The notes under the pieces were generated by a model, which did not search any database, was not told the origin of the DNA, and saw only the letters and a program-made list of their open reading frames with translations. From Rhodopseudomonas_A palustris_F (GTDB lineage: Bacteria; Pseudomonadota; Alphaproteobacteria; Rhizobiales; Xanthobacteraceae): a stretch of 64,000 nucleotides of DNA. The stretch spans positions 1,550,001 through 1,614,000 of the forward strand of contig NC_007925.1 in assembly GCF_000013745.1 (NCBI RefSeq), in the 5' to 3' direction. Below are positions 17,985 through 25,031 of the stretch, piece after piece (positions within the stretch are counted from its first letter, which is position 1; the number at the start of each line of letters is the position of its first letter). Made by a program: the position numbers and the translations under genes.

Positions 17985-18437
17985 ATGTTACGAACCGCCA
18001 TCGTGATCGGGAGCTTGGTCCTCGGCGCCAGCGTGGTCGTCGCGCAGCAGGATCTGGTCAACCAGACCCAGATGCTGATGAAAGGCAACGGCAAGAATCT
18101 CGCCACCGTGCTGGCGCCGATCGCCAAGGGTGAGAAGCCCTACGATCAAGCCGCGGTCAATGCGGCGCTGGCGCAGTTCGAAGACACCGCCAAGAAACTG
18201 CCGACGCTGTTTCCCGCCAGCGTCAAGGGCCTGAAGCCGGCCGACAGCGATTATTCGTCGTCGCCGAAGATCTGGGACAGCCGCGCCGATTTCGACGCCC
18301 ATATCGCCAGCTTCACCAAGGCGGTCGCCGACGCCAAGGCCAAGATCAAGGATGTCGACACGCTGAAGGTCTCGGTTCAAGCGATCGGCAAGGAATGCAG
18401 CGGCTGCCACGAAACGTTCCGGCTGAAGAACACTTAA
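17985..18437 (+). CDS. cytochrome c' / c556-type periplasmic cytochrome
   Basis: 150-residue exported haem protein. The signal peptide MLRTAIVIGSLVLGASVVVAQ ends near residue 20. The body is a four-helix bundle pattern (QDLVNQTQMLMKGNGKNLA, FEDTAKKLPTLFP), and the single haem site CSGCH is close to the C-terminus (ECSGCHETFRLKNT), as in the cytochrome c556/c' family. GGGAG lies seven to eight bases before the ATG. It stands between the molybdenum enzyme and a dihaem cytochrome, so it could carry electrons for one of them; that link is inferred from order only. Confidence 0.87.
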   Translation: MLRTAIVIGSLVLGASVVVAQQDLVNQTQMLMKGNGKNLATVLAPIAKGEKPYDQAAVNAALAQFEDTAKKLPTLFPASVKGLKPADSDYSSSPKIWDSRADFDAHIASFTKAVADAKAKIKDVDTLKVSVQAIGKECSGCHETFRLKNT

Positions 18438-18522
18438 CCCGGCGGGCAACCTTTCGGCCGTCATGGCGCGACGCGCTGGCGTTGCCTCATGACGGCCTGA
18501 GATCGGTTTCTCCTGAAACGGA

Positions 18523-19455
18523 ATGACGGTGCGGAAATCAATCGTTCGCGGCGCGCTTGCGATCGCAATCATCGGTGTCGCGGCGTTCTGGTGGCTGACC
18601 ATCCCGGCGCGGCTACCGGCCGGCGAATTGCCGCCGCGCAGCCCCGACCTCGCCAACGGCCAGACCGTATTCAACGCCGGCGGCTGCGCGTCGTGCCACG
18701 CCACGCCCGGGCAGTCGGATCGCACCAAGCTCGGCGGCGGGCTGGCGATCCCCTCGCCGTTCGGCACCTTCCACGTGCCGAACATCTCGCCGGACCCGGC
18801 CGACGGCATCGGCGGCTGGAACGAGGCCGATTTCGCCACCGCGGTGCTGAAAGGCACTTCGCCGGAGGGGACGCACTACTATCCGGCGTTTCCCTACGGC
18901 TCCTACCAGCGCGCCAGGCTCGACGACGTCCGCGACCTGTTCGGCTATCTGAAAACGCTGCCCGCGGTCGCCGGCCGGGCACCCGGGCATGAGCTGCCGT
19001 TTCCGTTCAACATCCGCCGCGGCGTCGGGATCTGGAAAGCGCTGTTCCTCGACGGCAAGCCGTTCACGCCGGACCCGGCGCAGAGCGCGCAATGGAATCG
19101 TGGCGCCTATCTGGTCAACGGTCTCGGGCATTGCGCCGAATGCCACAGCCCGCGGAACTTTCTTGGCGGCATCGTCGCGGCGCAGCGCTTCGCCGGCGGC
19201 CCCAATCCGGAGGGCCAAGGCTTCGTGCCGAACATCACCCAAAAGGGCCTCGCCGACTGGAGCGACAAGGATATCGGCTATTTCCTCGAGACCGGGCAGA
19301 CCCCGGAGGGCGACACCGCCGGCGGCTCGATGGCGCGGGTGATCCGCAACACCTCGCAATTGAGCGCGGAGGATCGCGCGGCGATGGCGGTCTATCTGAA
19401 ATCGCTGCCGCCGGTCGACGGCCCGCCGCGGCCGCCGCGGACCAAGAAGGAATGA
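18523..19455 (+). CDS. dihaem c-type cytochrome, membrane-anchored
   Basis: 310-residue cytochrome with an uncleaved or cleavable N-terminal segment (SIVRGALAIAIIGVAAFWWL) and two class I haem sites: CASCH near residue 55 and CAECH near residue 205. Each has a distal methionine candidate further on. Segments such as NISPDPADGIGGWNEADFA and VPNITQKGLADWSDKDIGYF are the repeat pattern seen in cytochrome subunits of alcohol/aldehyde dehydrogenases. It could therefore accept electrons from the upstream hydroxylase or another periplasmic dehydrogenase. A 10-bp inverted repeat (18456-18465 with 18488-18497) lies in the gap before it. Confidence 0.87.
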   Translation: MTVRKSIVRGALAIAIIGVAAFWWLTIPARLPAGELPPRSPDLANGQTVFNAGGCASCHATPGQSDRTKLGGGLAIPSPFGTFHVPNISPDPADGIGGWNEADFATAVLKGTSPEGTHYYPAFPYGSYQRARLDDVRDLFGYLKTLPAVAGRAPGHELPFPFNIRRGVGIWKALFLDGKPFTPDPAQSAQWNRGAYLVNGLGHCAECHSPRNFLGGIVAAQRFAGGPNPEGQGFVPNITQKGLADWSDKDIGYFLETGQTPEGDTAGGSMARVIRNTSQLSAEDRAAMAVYLKSLPPVDGPPRPPRTKKE

Positions 19456-19585
19456 GCCGGATGCGCGCCAAGGACTGCGGCGCGCTGCGCCGAACGCAAT
19501 GCTCAGCCGTCATCCGCAGAGCTGCCTGAAAATTCAATCGTGCTTCCTACGCTGGCGGCGTCTCGAAGATTCGCAGGCCTCTCCG

Positions 19586-19675
19586 CGTCATGGCCGCGCT
19601 CGTCGCGGCCATCCACGCCCACGAGCGACGCGCTGGCTGTTTCCGTGGATGGCCGGGACGAGCCCGGCCATGACG
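19586..19675 (+). repeat. interspersed palindrome, family B copy 2
   Basis: CGTCATGGCCGCGCTCGTCG at one end and GGGACGAGCCCGGCCATGACG at the other (19655-19675), with the central CATCCACGCCC...CGTGGATGG hairpin. It lies between the cytochrome and the AsnC-type gene. Confidence 0.8.
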
Positions 19676-19715
19676 TGGTGAGCGAAGTGCCATATCGGCT
19701 TCGCGGCATTTACGG

Positions 19716-19961
19716 CTATTTCCCCCCGAACGCCTTGAAGGTGATGATGGTGTGGGTGTCCTGGATGCCGGGGATCACCTGGACCTTTTCGGCGATGAAA
19801 TGGCCGATGTCGGTGTCGCGATCGACGTAGAACTTCACCAGCAAATCGTAATCGCCCGCGGTGGAGTAGATCTCAGATGCGATCTCGGCCTCCGCCAGCG
19901 CATTGGCGACCGCATAGGATTGGCCGAGCTTGCATTTGAACTGCACAAAGAAGGGAATCAT
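19716..19961 (-). CDS. stand-alone Lrp/AsnC ligand-binding (RAM) domain protein
   Basis: 81 residues corresponding to the C-terminal effector domain of Lrp/AsnC regulators, with no helix-turn-helix. It starts MIPFFVQFKCKLGQSY, contains EIYSTAGDYDLLVKFYVD and ends IPGIQDTHTIITFKAFGGK, matching the beta-alpha-beta pattern that binds amino acids and assembles into rings. The ATG at 19959-19961 is preceded by GGAGAGA at good spacing. Single-domain RAM proteins are common in Rhizobiales and may bind amino acids or associate with full-length Lrp proteins; the role here is unknown. Confidence 0.88.
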   Translation of the reverse strand: MIPFFVQFKCKLGQSYAVANALAEAEIASEIYSTAGDYDLLVKFYVDRDTDIGHFIAEKVQVIPGIQDTHTIITFKAFGGK

Positions 19962-20093
19962 CGTTGTCTCTCCGGGGCGTGACGCCGCCGCATCAAGCCA
20001 AAATCCACTCCCCGTGGCAAGCGAGCTTGCCGCAGCCCACGCGGCAGGATACGACCCCCCGGAACCCTTGATGCCACCGCGTCGCACGAGCCA

Positions 20094-20903
20094 ATGATGA
20101 CCCAACCGATCGCCCTCACCATTGCCGGTTCCGACAGTAGCGGCGGCGCCGGCATTCAGGCCGATCTGAAGACCTTCGCGGCGCTCGGCGTCTACGGCGC
20201 CTCGGTGATCGCCGCCTTGACCGCGCAGAACACCAAGGGGGTGACCGCGGTGCACGACGTGCCGGCGGATTTCATCACCGCGCAGATCAACGCGGTGTTC
20301 GACGATCTCGACGTCAAGGCGGTGAAAATCGGCATGGTGTCGCAACGCGGGGCGATCGAGGCGATCGTCACCGGCCTTGCGCGCTGGTCGCCGCGCATCG
20401 TCGTGCTCGATCCGGTGATGGTCGCCACCTCCGGCGCTCACCTGCTGGCGGCGGAGGCCATCGAGGCGCTGCGCAGCCTGTTGCTGCCCCGCGCGCAGCT
20501 CATCACCCCGAACCTGCCGGAAGCCGCGGCTTTGCTGGACGAGGCGGTCGCCACCAGCGTCGGCGAGATCGAGGGCCAGGGCCGCCGGCTGTTGGCGCTG
20601 GGCTGCGGCGCGGTGCTGATCAAGGGCGGCCACGGCCAGGGGCCGTCGAGCACCGACTATCTGGTGACCGCCAAAGGCACCTTGGCGCTGCCGGCGCCAA
20701 GGATCGCGACCAACAACACCCACGGCACCGGCTGCTCGTTGTCCTCGGCGATCGCCGCGGAACTCGCCAAGGGCGCCGATCTGGAAACCGCGGTGCGCAC
20801 CGCCAAGGCCTTCGTCGGCGCGGCGATCGCCGCCGGAGACCGGCTGCAGGTCGGGCACGGTCATGGCCCGATCCACCACTTCCACGCCTTCGACCAAGTT
20901 TAG
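20094..20903 (+). CDS. thiD: hydroxymethylpyrimidine/phosphomethylpyrimidine kinase
   Basis: Phosphorylates HMP and HMP-phosphate to give HMP-PP for thiamine synthesis. The 269-residue ribokinase-fold protein shows ALTIAGSDSSGGAGIQADLK, GVTAVHDVPADFI, VLDPVMVATSGAHLL, LITPNLPEAAALL, VLIKGGHGQG and the signature NNTHGTGCSLSSAIAAELAKG with its catalytic region. Two adjacent ATGs (20094, 20097) are possible starts. It is monocistronic here; no other thiamine gene is in view. Confidence 0.93.
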   Translation: MMTQPIALTIAGSDSSGGAGIQADLKTFAALGVYGASVIAALTAQNTKGVTAVHDVPADFITAQINAVFDDLDVKAVKIGMVSQRGAIEAIVTGLARWSPRIVVLDPVMVATSGAHLLAAEAIEALRSLLLPRAQLITPNLPEAAALLDEAVATSVGEIEGQGRRLLALGCGAVLIKGGHGQGPSSTDYLVTAKGTLALPAPRIATNNTHGTGCSLSSAIAAELAKGADLETAVRTAKAFVGAAIAAGDRLQVGHGHGPIHHFHAFDQV

Positions 20904-20961
20904 GCGTTATCCACCGAATTGCTGAGCTGAACGGCGGCGGCGACCGGCTTGGCGCCGGCCG

Positions 20962-20979
20962 CTGTCGTCTGTCCGTCGC
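20962..20979 (+). promoter_or_regulatory. weak candidate Pho box
   Basis: CTGTCGT-CTGT-CCGTCGC is two 7-base half sites separated by 4 bases, in the layout of a PhoB box (CTGTCAT-N4-CTGTCAC). The halves match at 6/7 and 5/7 positions, but the spacer is not AT-rich as expected. It lies 61 bases before the PmtA-like gene, which is followed by PlcP/Agt-like genes that are phosphate-regulated in other alphaproteobacteria. Low confidence. Confidence 0.25.
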
Positions 20980-21039
20980 ACTGGGCTGCTATCCCAAAAT
21001 CATGAAAATGAACTTCGATTCGACGGCAGATCTTGCGAA

Positions 21040-21699
21040 ATGATGACTCCCGACCTCGATAAATCCATCGTTGAGACCGCTTATGCCCGCTGGGCGCCGA
21101 TCTATGACGCGATCTGCGGGCCGGTGATGCTGAAGGGCCGCCGCGCCGCGGCGGCCGAGGCGCGCTCGCTCGGCGGCAAGATCTTGGAGGTCGGCGTCGG
21201 CACCGGACTGTCGTTCGACGATTACGACTCAACCACCGAGATCACCGGCATCGATCTGTGCGAGCCGATGCTGGAAAAGGCCCGCGCCAAGATGGCGACC
21301 GGGCGCTATCCGTGGGTTAAGGGCGTCCAGGTGATGGATGCGCACCGCATGGCGTTCCCCGACGCGACCTTCGACTGCGTGGTGGCGCAGTTCGTCATCA
21401 CGCTGGTGGCGAACCCGGAGAAGGTGCTGTCGGAGTGCCACCGCGTGGTCAAGCCGGGCGGCCGCATCATCCTGGTCAACCATTTGTATTCCGAGGTCGG
21501 CGTCGCTGCCGCGGTGGAGCGCTGGACCGCGCAACGCACCCGCGGGCTCGGCCTGCGCCCGGAATTCCCGTTCGCCCGGCTGCAGGCCTGGGCGCAGTCC
21601 AACAAGGACGCCATTCTGGTCGAGCGGCGCAAGATCGCGCCGTTCGGCATCTACACACTGGTGTGTTTTGAACGGACGCCTGCGCCGCTGGCGGCGTGA
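21040..21699 (+). CDS. pmtA: SAM-dependent methyltransferase, probable phosphatidylethanolamine N-methyltransferase
   Basis: 219-residue class I methyltransferase of the Rhodobacter-type PmtA family, which methylates phosphatidylethanolamine stepwise to phosphatidylcholine at the inner membrane. It starts with ETAYARWAPIYDAICGPV, the signature opening of this family. SAM motif I ILEVGVGTGLSFDDY, GIDLCEPMLEKARAKM, CVVAQFVITLVANPEKVL and HRVVKPGGRIILVNHL follow. ATGs at 21040 and 21043 are both possible. The two genes after it look like a phospholipase C and a diacylglycerol glycosyltransferase, which fits a lipid function. A ubiquinone-type methyltransferase is less likely. Confidence 0.82.
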   Translation: MMTPDLDKSIVETAYARWAPIYDAICGPVMLKGRRAAAAEARSLGGKILEVGVGTGLSFDDYDSTTEITGIDLCEPMLEKARAKMATGRYPWVKGVQVMDAHRMAFPDATFDCVVAQFVITLVANPEKVLSECHRVVKPGGRIILVNHLYSEVGVAAAVERWTAQRTRGLGLRPEFPFARLQAWAQSNKDAILVERRKIAPFGIYTLVCFERTPAPLAA

Positions 21700-21750
21700 G
21701 CGTCATCCCGCTGCCGACCGCGGCAGCAGCTGCAGATGGGACGTGACGCC

Positions 21751-22551
21751 ATGAGCGACGAGGGTCCGGAACGGCGCTTTCGCACCTTATTCATCTCCGA
21801 TGTCCACCTCGGCGCGCGCGGTTGCCAAGCCGCCAAACTGCTGGATTTCTTCCGCGTCCACGATGCCGACACCATCTACCTGGTCGGCGATATCGTCGAC
21901 GGCTGGGCGTTGAAATCGAGCTGGTACTGGCCGCAGTCGCACAATGACTTCGTGCAGAAGCTGCTGCGCAAGGCGCGCAAGGGCGCTCGCATCATCTACG
22001 TGCCCGGCAATCACGACGAATTCCTGCGCAACTATTACGGTACGCATTTCGGCGGCATCGAGGTGGTGGAGAGCGCGGTGCACGAGGGCGCCGACGGCCG
22101 CCGCTATCTGGTAATCCACGGCGATATGTTCGACCTCGTGGTGCAGAACGCGCGCTGGCTCGCCCATCTCGGCGACAAGGCCTACGACTTCGCCATCAAG
22201 ATGAACCGGCTGGTCAACGCGTTCCGGCGTTTGTTCGGGGTGCCGTACTGGTCGTTGTCGAAATGGGCCAAGCTGAAGGTCAAGAACGCCGTCAACTACA
22301 TCGGCGCGTTCGAAGAGACGCTGGCCGGCGAGGCGCGGCGTCACGGCGCCGACGGCGTGATCTGCGGCCACATCCACACCGCGGCGATCCGCGACGACCA
22401 CGGCGTGCGCTACATGAATTGCGGCGACTGGGTGGAAAGCTGCACCGCGCTCGCCGAGAACGAAGACGGCCGTTTCGAAATCATCACCTGGACGCATGAG
22501 ACCTCGACGCGGGCGTTGCTCGCGCCGCCGGTCGCCGCGCAGGCCGCCTGA
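21751..22551 (+). CDS. plcP: calcineurin-like metallophosphoesterase, PlcP-type phospholipase C
   Basis: 266-residue cytosolic metallophosphoesterase resembling LpxH and the intracellular phospholipase C PlcP of rhizobia, which cleaves phosphatidylcholine to diacylglycerol under phosphate limitation. Metal motifs are LFISDVHLGARG, LVGDIVDGW, VPGNHDEFLRNY, VIHGDMFD and VICGHIHTAA. The ATG at 21751 is preferred because GGGA lies about nine bases upstream; an in-frame ATG at 21736 has none. The downstream GT4 gene starts on the base after this stop. The plcP-agt order is known from lipid-remodelling alphaproteobacteria, and I use it to prefer PlcP over UDP-2,3-diacylglucosamine diphosphatase (LpxH). 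Confidence 0.75.
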   Translation: MSDEGPERRFRTLFISDVHLGARGCQAAKLLDFFRVHDADTIYLVGDIVDGWALKSSWYWPQSHNDFVQKLLRKARKGARIIYVPGNHDEFLRNYYGTHFGGIEVVESAVHEGADGRRYLVIHGDMFDLVVQNARWLAHLGDKAYDFAIKMNRLVNAFRRLFGVPYWSLSKWAKLKVKNAVNYIGAFEETLAGEARRHGADGVICGHIHTAAIRDDHGVRYMNCGDWVESCTALAENEDGRFEIITWTHETSTRALLAPPVAAQAA

Positions 22552-23601
22552 ATGCGTATTCTGGTCGCCACCGACGCCTGGCATCCGCAGGTCAACGGCG
22601 TGGTGCGCACGCTGACGATGATGGCCGAGGCCGCGAAGTCGCTCGGCGTCGACGTCAGCTTCATCACCCCGCAATCGTTCCGAACCATCGGGCTGCCGAG
22701 CTATCCGGACCTGCGCGTCGCCCTGCCGGGCCCGGGCAAGATCGCGCGGCTGATCGGCGAGGCGCACGCCGATTTCATCCACATCGCCACCGAAGGCCCG
22801 ATCGGCATCGCGGCGCGGCGCTATTGCCGCAAGCGCGGCCTGCGCTTCACCACCAGCTTCCACACCCGCTTTCCGGAATACATCTCGGCGCGGTTTCCGA
22901 TTCCGGAGTCCTGGATCTGGGCCTGGCTGCGCCGCTTCCATGGGCTGAGCCAAGCGGTGATGGCGGCGACGCCGGCGCTGGCCGACGAGTTGCGCGGCCG
23001 CGGCTTCCGCAATGTGGTGCTGTGGCCGCGCGGCGTCGATACCAAGCTGTTCCATCCGCGCACGGTGTCCTGCGATCTGCCGCGGCCGTTGTTTCTCTGC
23101 GTCGGCCGGGTCGCGGTGGAGAAGAACCTCGAGGCGTTTCTCGACCTGCAATTGCCGGGCACCAAGGTGGTGGTCGGCGACGGCCCGGCGCGCGCCGGGC
23201 TGCAGCGCAGCTATCCCGACGCAGTGTTTCTCGGGGCGCTGCAGGGCGAAGCCTTGGCGCAAGCCTATGCGATGGCCGACGTGTTCGTGTTTCCCAGCAA
23301 GACCGACACCTTCGGGCTGGTGATCCTCGAAGCGCTGGCCAGCGGCGTGCCGGTCGCGGCGTTTCCGGTGACCGGGCCGCGCGACGTGATCGGAACCGCG
23401 CCGGTGGGGGCGTTGAACGACGATCTGCGCACCGCCTGCCTGTCGGCGCTGCAATTGTCGCGGCAGGCCTGTCAGGAATTCGCGCTGACGCAAACCTGGG
23501 AAGCCTCGGCCGCCGCCTTCATCGACAACGTCGCCACCGCGCAACTGATGGAAAGCGGGCGGGCGGCAAGAGCGTGGCGGCGCCCGCAAGTCTCGGCGTG
23601 A
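22552..23601 (+). CDS. agt: GT4 glycosyltransferase, Agt-like (diacylglycerol glycosyltransferase)
   Basis: 349-residue GT-B fold enzyme expected to glycosylate diacylglycerol, making glucosyl- or glucuronosyl-DAG that can replace phospholipids. It opens MRILVATDAWHPQVNGVVRT, typical of the SqdX/Agt/PimB group. It also has TTSFHTRFPEYISARFPIP, LWPRGVDTKLFHPR, FLCVGRVAVEKNLEAFLDL and the GT4 donor motif FPSKTDTFGLVILEALASGV (EX7E). TGA of plcP and this ATG are contiguous, so translation is coupled. Sugar specificity cannot be told from sequence; a role in another glycolipid is possible. Confidence 0.75.
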   Translation: MRILVATDAWHPQVNGVVRTLTMMAEAAKSLGVDVSFITPQSFRTIGLPSYPDLRVALPGPGKIARLIGEAHADFIHIATEGPIGIAARRYCRKRGLRFTTSFHTRFPEYISARFPIPESWIWAWLRRFHGLSQAVMAATPALADELRGRGFRNVVLWPRGVDTKLFHPRTVSCDLPRPLFLCVGRVAVEKNLEAFLDLQLPGTKVVVGDGPARAGLQRSYPDAVFLGALQGEALAQAYAMADVFVFPSKTDTFGLVILEALASGVPVAAFPVTGPRDVIGTAPVGALNDDLRTACLSALQLSRQACQEFALTQTWEASAAAFIDNVATAQLMESGRAARAWRRPQVSA

Positions 23602-23672
23602 TGTTGCGGCGCGCGATGCTGCGGCGCGATTGAGACTTGCTCGCGCCTTGCGCGGCGCGATACACATCGCCG

Positions 23673-24665
23673 ATGACAGATGTTCTGAAGCTACTGCCGG
23701 TCAGCTCCGCGGATATCGACGCGGCCGCCGTGGTCCTTGCGCCCTATGCGGTGCGTACCCCGTTGCTATCATCGCCGGCGCTCGACGAGCGCACCGGGGC
23801 GCGGGTGTTTCTGAAGCCGGAGATGCTGCAGCGGACCGGCTCGTTCAAATTTCGCGGCGCCTTCAACAAGCTGTCGTCGATCCCGCTGGAGGCGCGCAGC
23901 GGCGGCGTGGTGGCGTTCTCCTCCGGCAATCATGCCCAGGGCGTTGCCGCCGCGGCGCAGATCCTCGGCATGCAGGCCACCATCGTGATGCCGGCGGATG
24001 CGCCGTTGTCGAAGCGCGAACGCACGTTGGCCTACGGCGCTAAGGTGGTGCTGTACGATCGCGACCGCGAGGATCGCGAAGCCATCGCCCGCGGCATCGC
24101 GGAAAGCCGCGGCGCCACGCTGGTGCCGCCCTATGACGATCTCAAGGTGATCGCCGGCCAGGGCACGGTGGGCCGCGAAATCGCCGAGGATCTGGCGGCG
24201 CTGGGGCTTGTGCCCGATATCGTGGTGGCGCCGGCGTCCGGCGGCGGCTTGATGGCGGGCACTGCCGTGGCGGTGCGCGCGCGTTGCCCGCAGGCCACCA
24301 TCATCTGCGCCGAGCCGGAAGGCTATGACGATCTCGCCCGCTCGTTGCAGGCCGGGCAGCGGCAGGCGCATCACGCCACCGAGCGCACCATCTGCGACGC
24401 GCTGATGGCGGCGATACCGGGGCAGCTGACGTTTTCCATCAACCAGCGGCTGCTGGCGCGCGGCGTCACCGCCTCGGACGCCGAGGTCGGCGCCGCGGTG
24501 GCGTTGCTGTTCCGCGAATTGAAGCTGGTGGTCGAGCCGGGCGGCGCGGTGGCGCTGGCGGCGCTGCTGTCGGGGGCGATCGAGCCCCGCGGCAAGACCG
24601 TGGCGATCGTGCTGTCGGGCGGCAATGTCGACGCCGACGTGTTCGCCCGGCTGATTCAAGGTTAG
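23673..24665 (+). CDS. PLP-dependent serine/threonine dehydratase
   Basis: 330-residue fold-type II PLP enzyme that deaminates threonine (or serine) to 2-oxobutyrate (or pyruvate). The Schiff-base lysine is K59 in GSFKFRGAFNKL, SSGNHAQGVA binds the substrate carboxylate, and PASGGGLMAGTA is the glycine loop for the PLP phosphate. The C-terminal ACT regulatory domains of biosynthetic IlvA are absent, so it is of the catabolic (TdcB-like) or racemase-like length. The ATG at 23673 is chosen; an earlier frame start lacks similarity. A palindromic repeat begins directly at the stop codon. Confidence 0.88.
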   Translation: MTDVLKLLPVSSADIDAAAVVLAPYAVRTPLLSSPALDERTGARVFLKPEMLQRTGSFKFRGAFNKLSSIPLEARSGGVVAFSSGNHAQGVAAAAQILGMQATIVMPADAPLSKRERTLAYGAKVVLYDRDREDREAIARGIAESRGATLVPPYDDLKVIAGQGTVGREIAEDLAALGLVPDIVVAPASGGGLMAGTAVAVRARCPQATIICAEPEGYDDLARSLQAGQRQAHHATERTICDALMAAIPGQLTFSINQRLLARGVTASDAEVGAAVALLFRELKLVVEPGGAVALAALLSGAIEPRGKTVAIVLSGGNVDADVFARLIQG

Positions 24666-24712
24666 AGCATGACCCCGAAAAGTGGATCTCGGTTTTCGGA
24701 AAACACCATGCT
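24665..24712 (+). repeat. short interspersed palindrome at the dehydratase 3' end
   Basis: GAGCATG at one end pairs with CATGCTC at the other, with an inner GAAAA...TTTTC pair: a 48-base imperfect hairpin. The same kind of GAGCATGATCCGGAAAAGTGG element is widespread in Rhizobiales intergenic DNA. It begins inside the stop-codon context of the dehydratase gene and may act in mRNA 3' end formation. Confidence 0.7.
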
Positions 24713-24721
24713 CAATCAAAA

Positions 24722-24768
24722 AACTACAGCAGGATGACGATTCGAAGAAACGTCATCCTGCTGTAGTT
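24722..24768 (+). repeat. 18-bp perfect inverted repeat
   Basis: AACTACAGCAGGATGACG (24722-24739) is perfectly complementary to 24751-24768 around an 11-base loop. The left arm is preceded by an A-run, so on the minus strand the stem is followed by TTTTTTG. It could therefore terminate leftward transcription coming from the Ala/Pro-rich gene, or stabilise transcripts of the dehydratase gene. Confidence 0.75.
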
Positions 24769-24793
24769 GCGCGCCAAAATCTCTCTGAGACTC

Positions 24794-24930
24794 GTGCCCC
24801 GGACGCAGTGCACTACGCCGCGCTTGCGGCGTGGTGCGCTGCAGAGCCGGGGCCGTTACGAAGGCAGCGCTTGGAACGGTCCCGGCTCGCCTCGCAGCGC
24901 GAGCGCGCTGCTCGGCGTCCGGGACACGAT
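24794..24930 (+). repeat. interspersed palindromic repeat, family A copy 2
   Basis: Begins GTGCCCCGGACGCAGTGC, contains GCAGAGCCGGGGCCGTTACG and ends GTCCGGGACACGAT. Same ends and core as the copies at 748, 58236 and 62969. Confidence 0.78.
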
Positions 24931-24947
24931 CCCTCAGGACGGCAAAG

Positions 24948-25031
24948 CTCAGGCAATAATCTCGGGCAATAATCTCGGGCAATAATCTCGGTCAAGAATC
25001 TCAGGCGAGAATCTCGGGCAAGAATCTCAGG
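24948..25031. repeat. 13-bp tandem repeat array, 6.5 copies
   Basis: Consecutive 13-base units of CTC(A/G)GGCAATAAT: 24948-24960, 24961-24973, 24974-24986, 24987-24999, 25000-25012 and 25013-25025, then a partial CTCAGG. The first three units end in AATAAT, the last three in AAGAAT or GAGAAT. The array reaches into the stop codon (25027-25029) of the leftward Ala/Pro-rich gene. A 13-base unit changes the frame with each copy, so copy-number change could alter that C-terminus only at its last codons. Confidence 0.85.

Noticed and set aside
21751..22551. LpxH (UDP-2,3-diacylglucosamine diphosphatase) as primary name
   Set aside because: The fold and motifs are shared, but the contiguous Agt-like gene and PmtA-like neighbour favour PlcP; kept as an alternative in the annotation.
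24948..25031. CRISPR array
   Set aside because: Units are only 13 bases and contiguous with no unique spacers; no cas genes nearby. It is a minisatellite.
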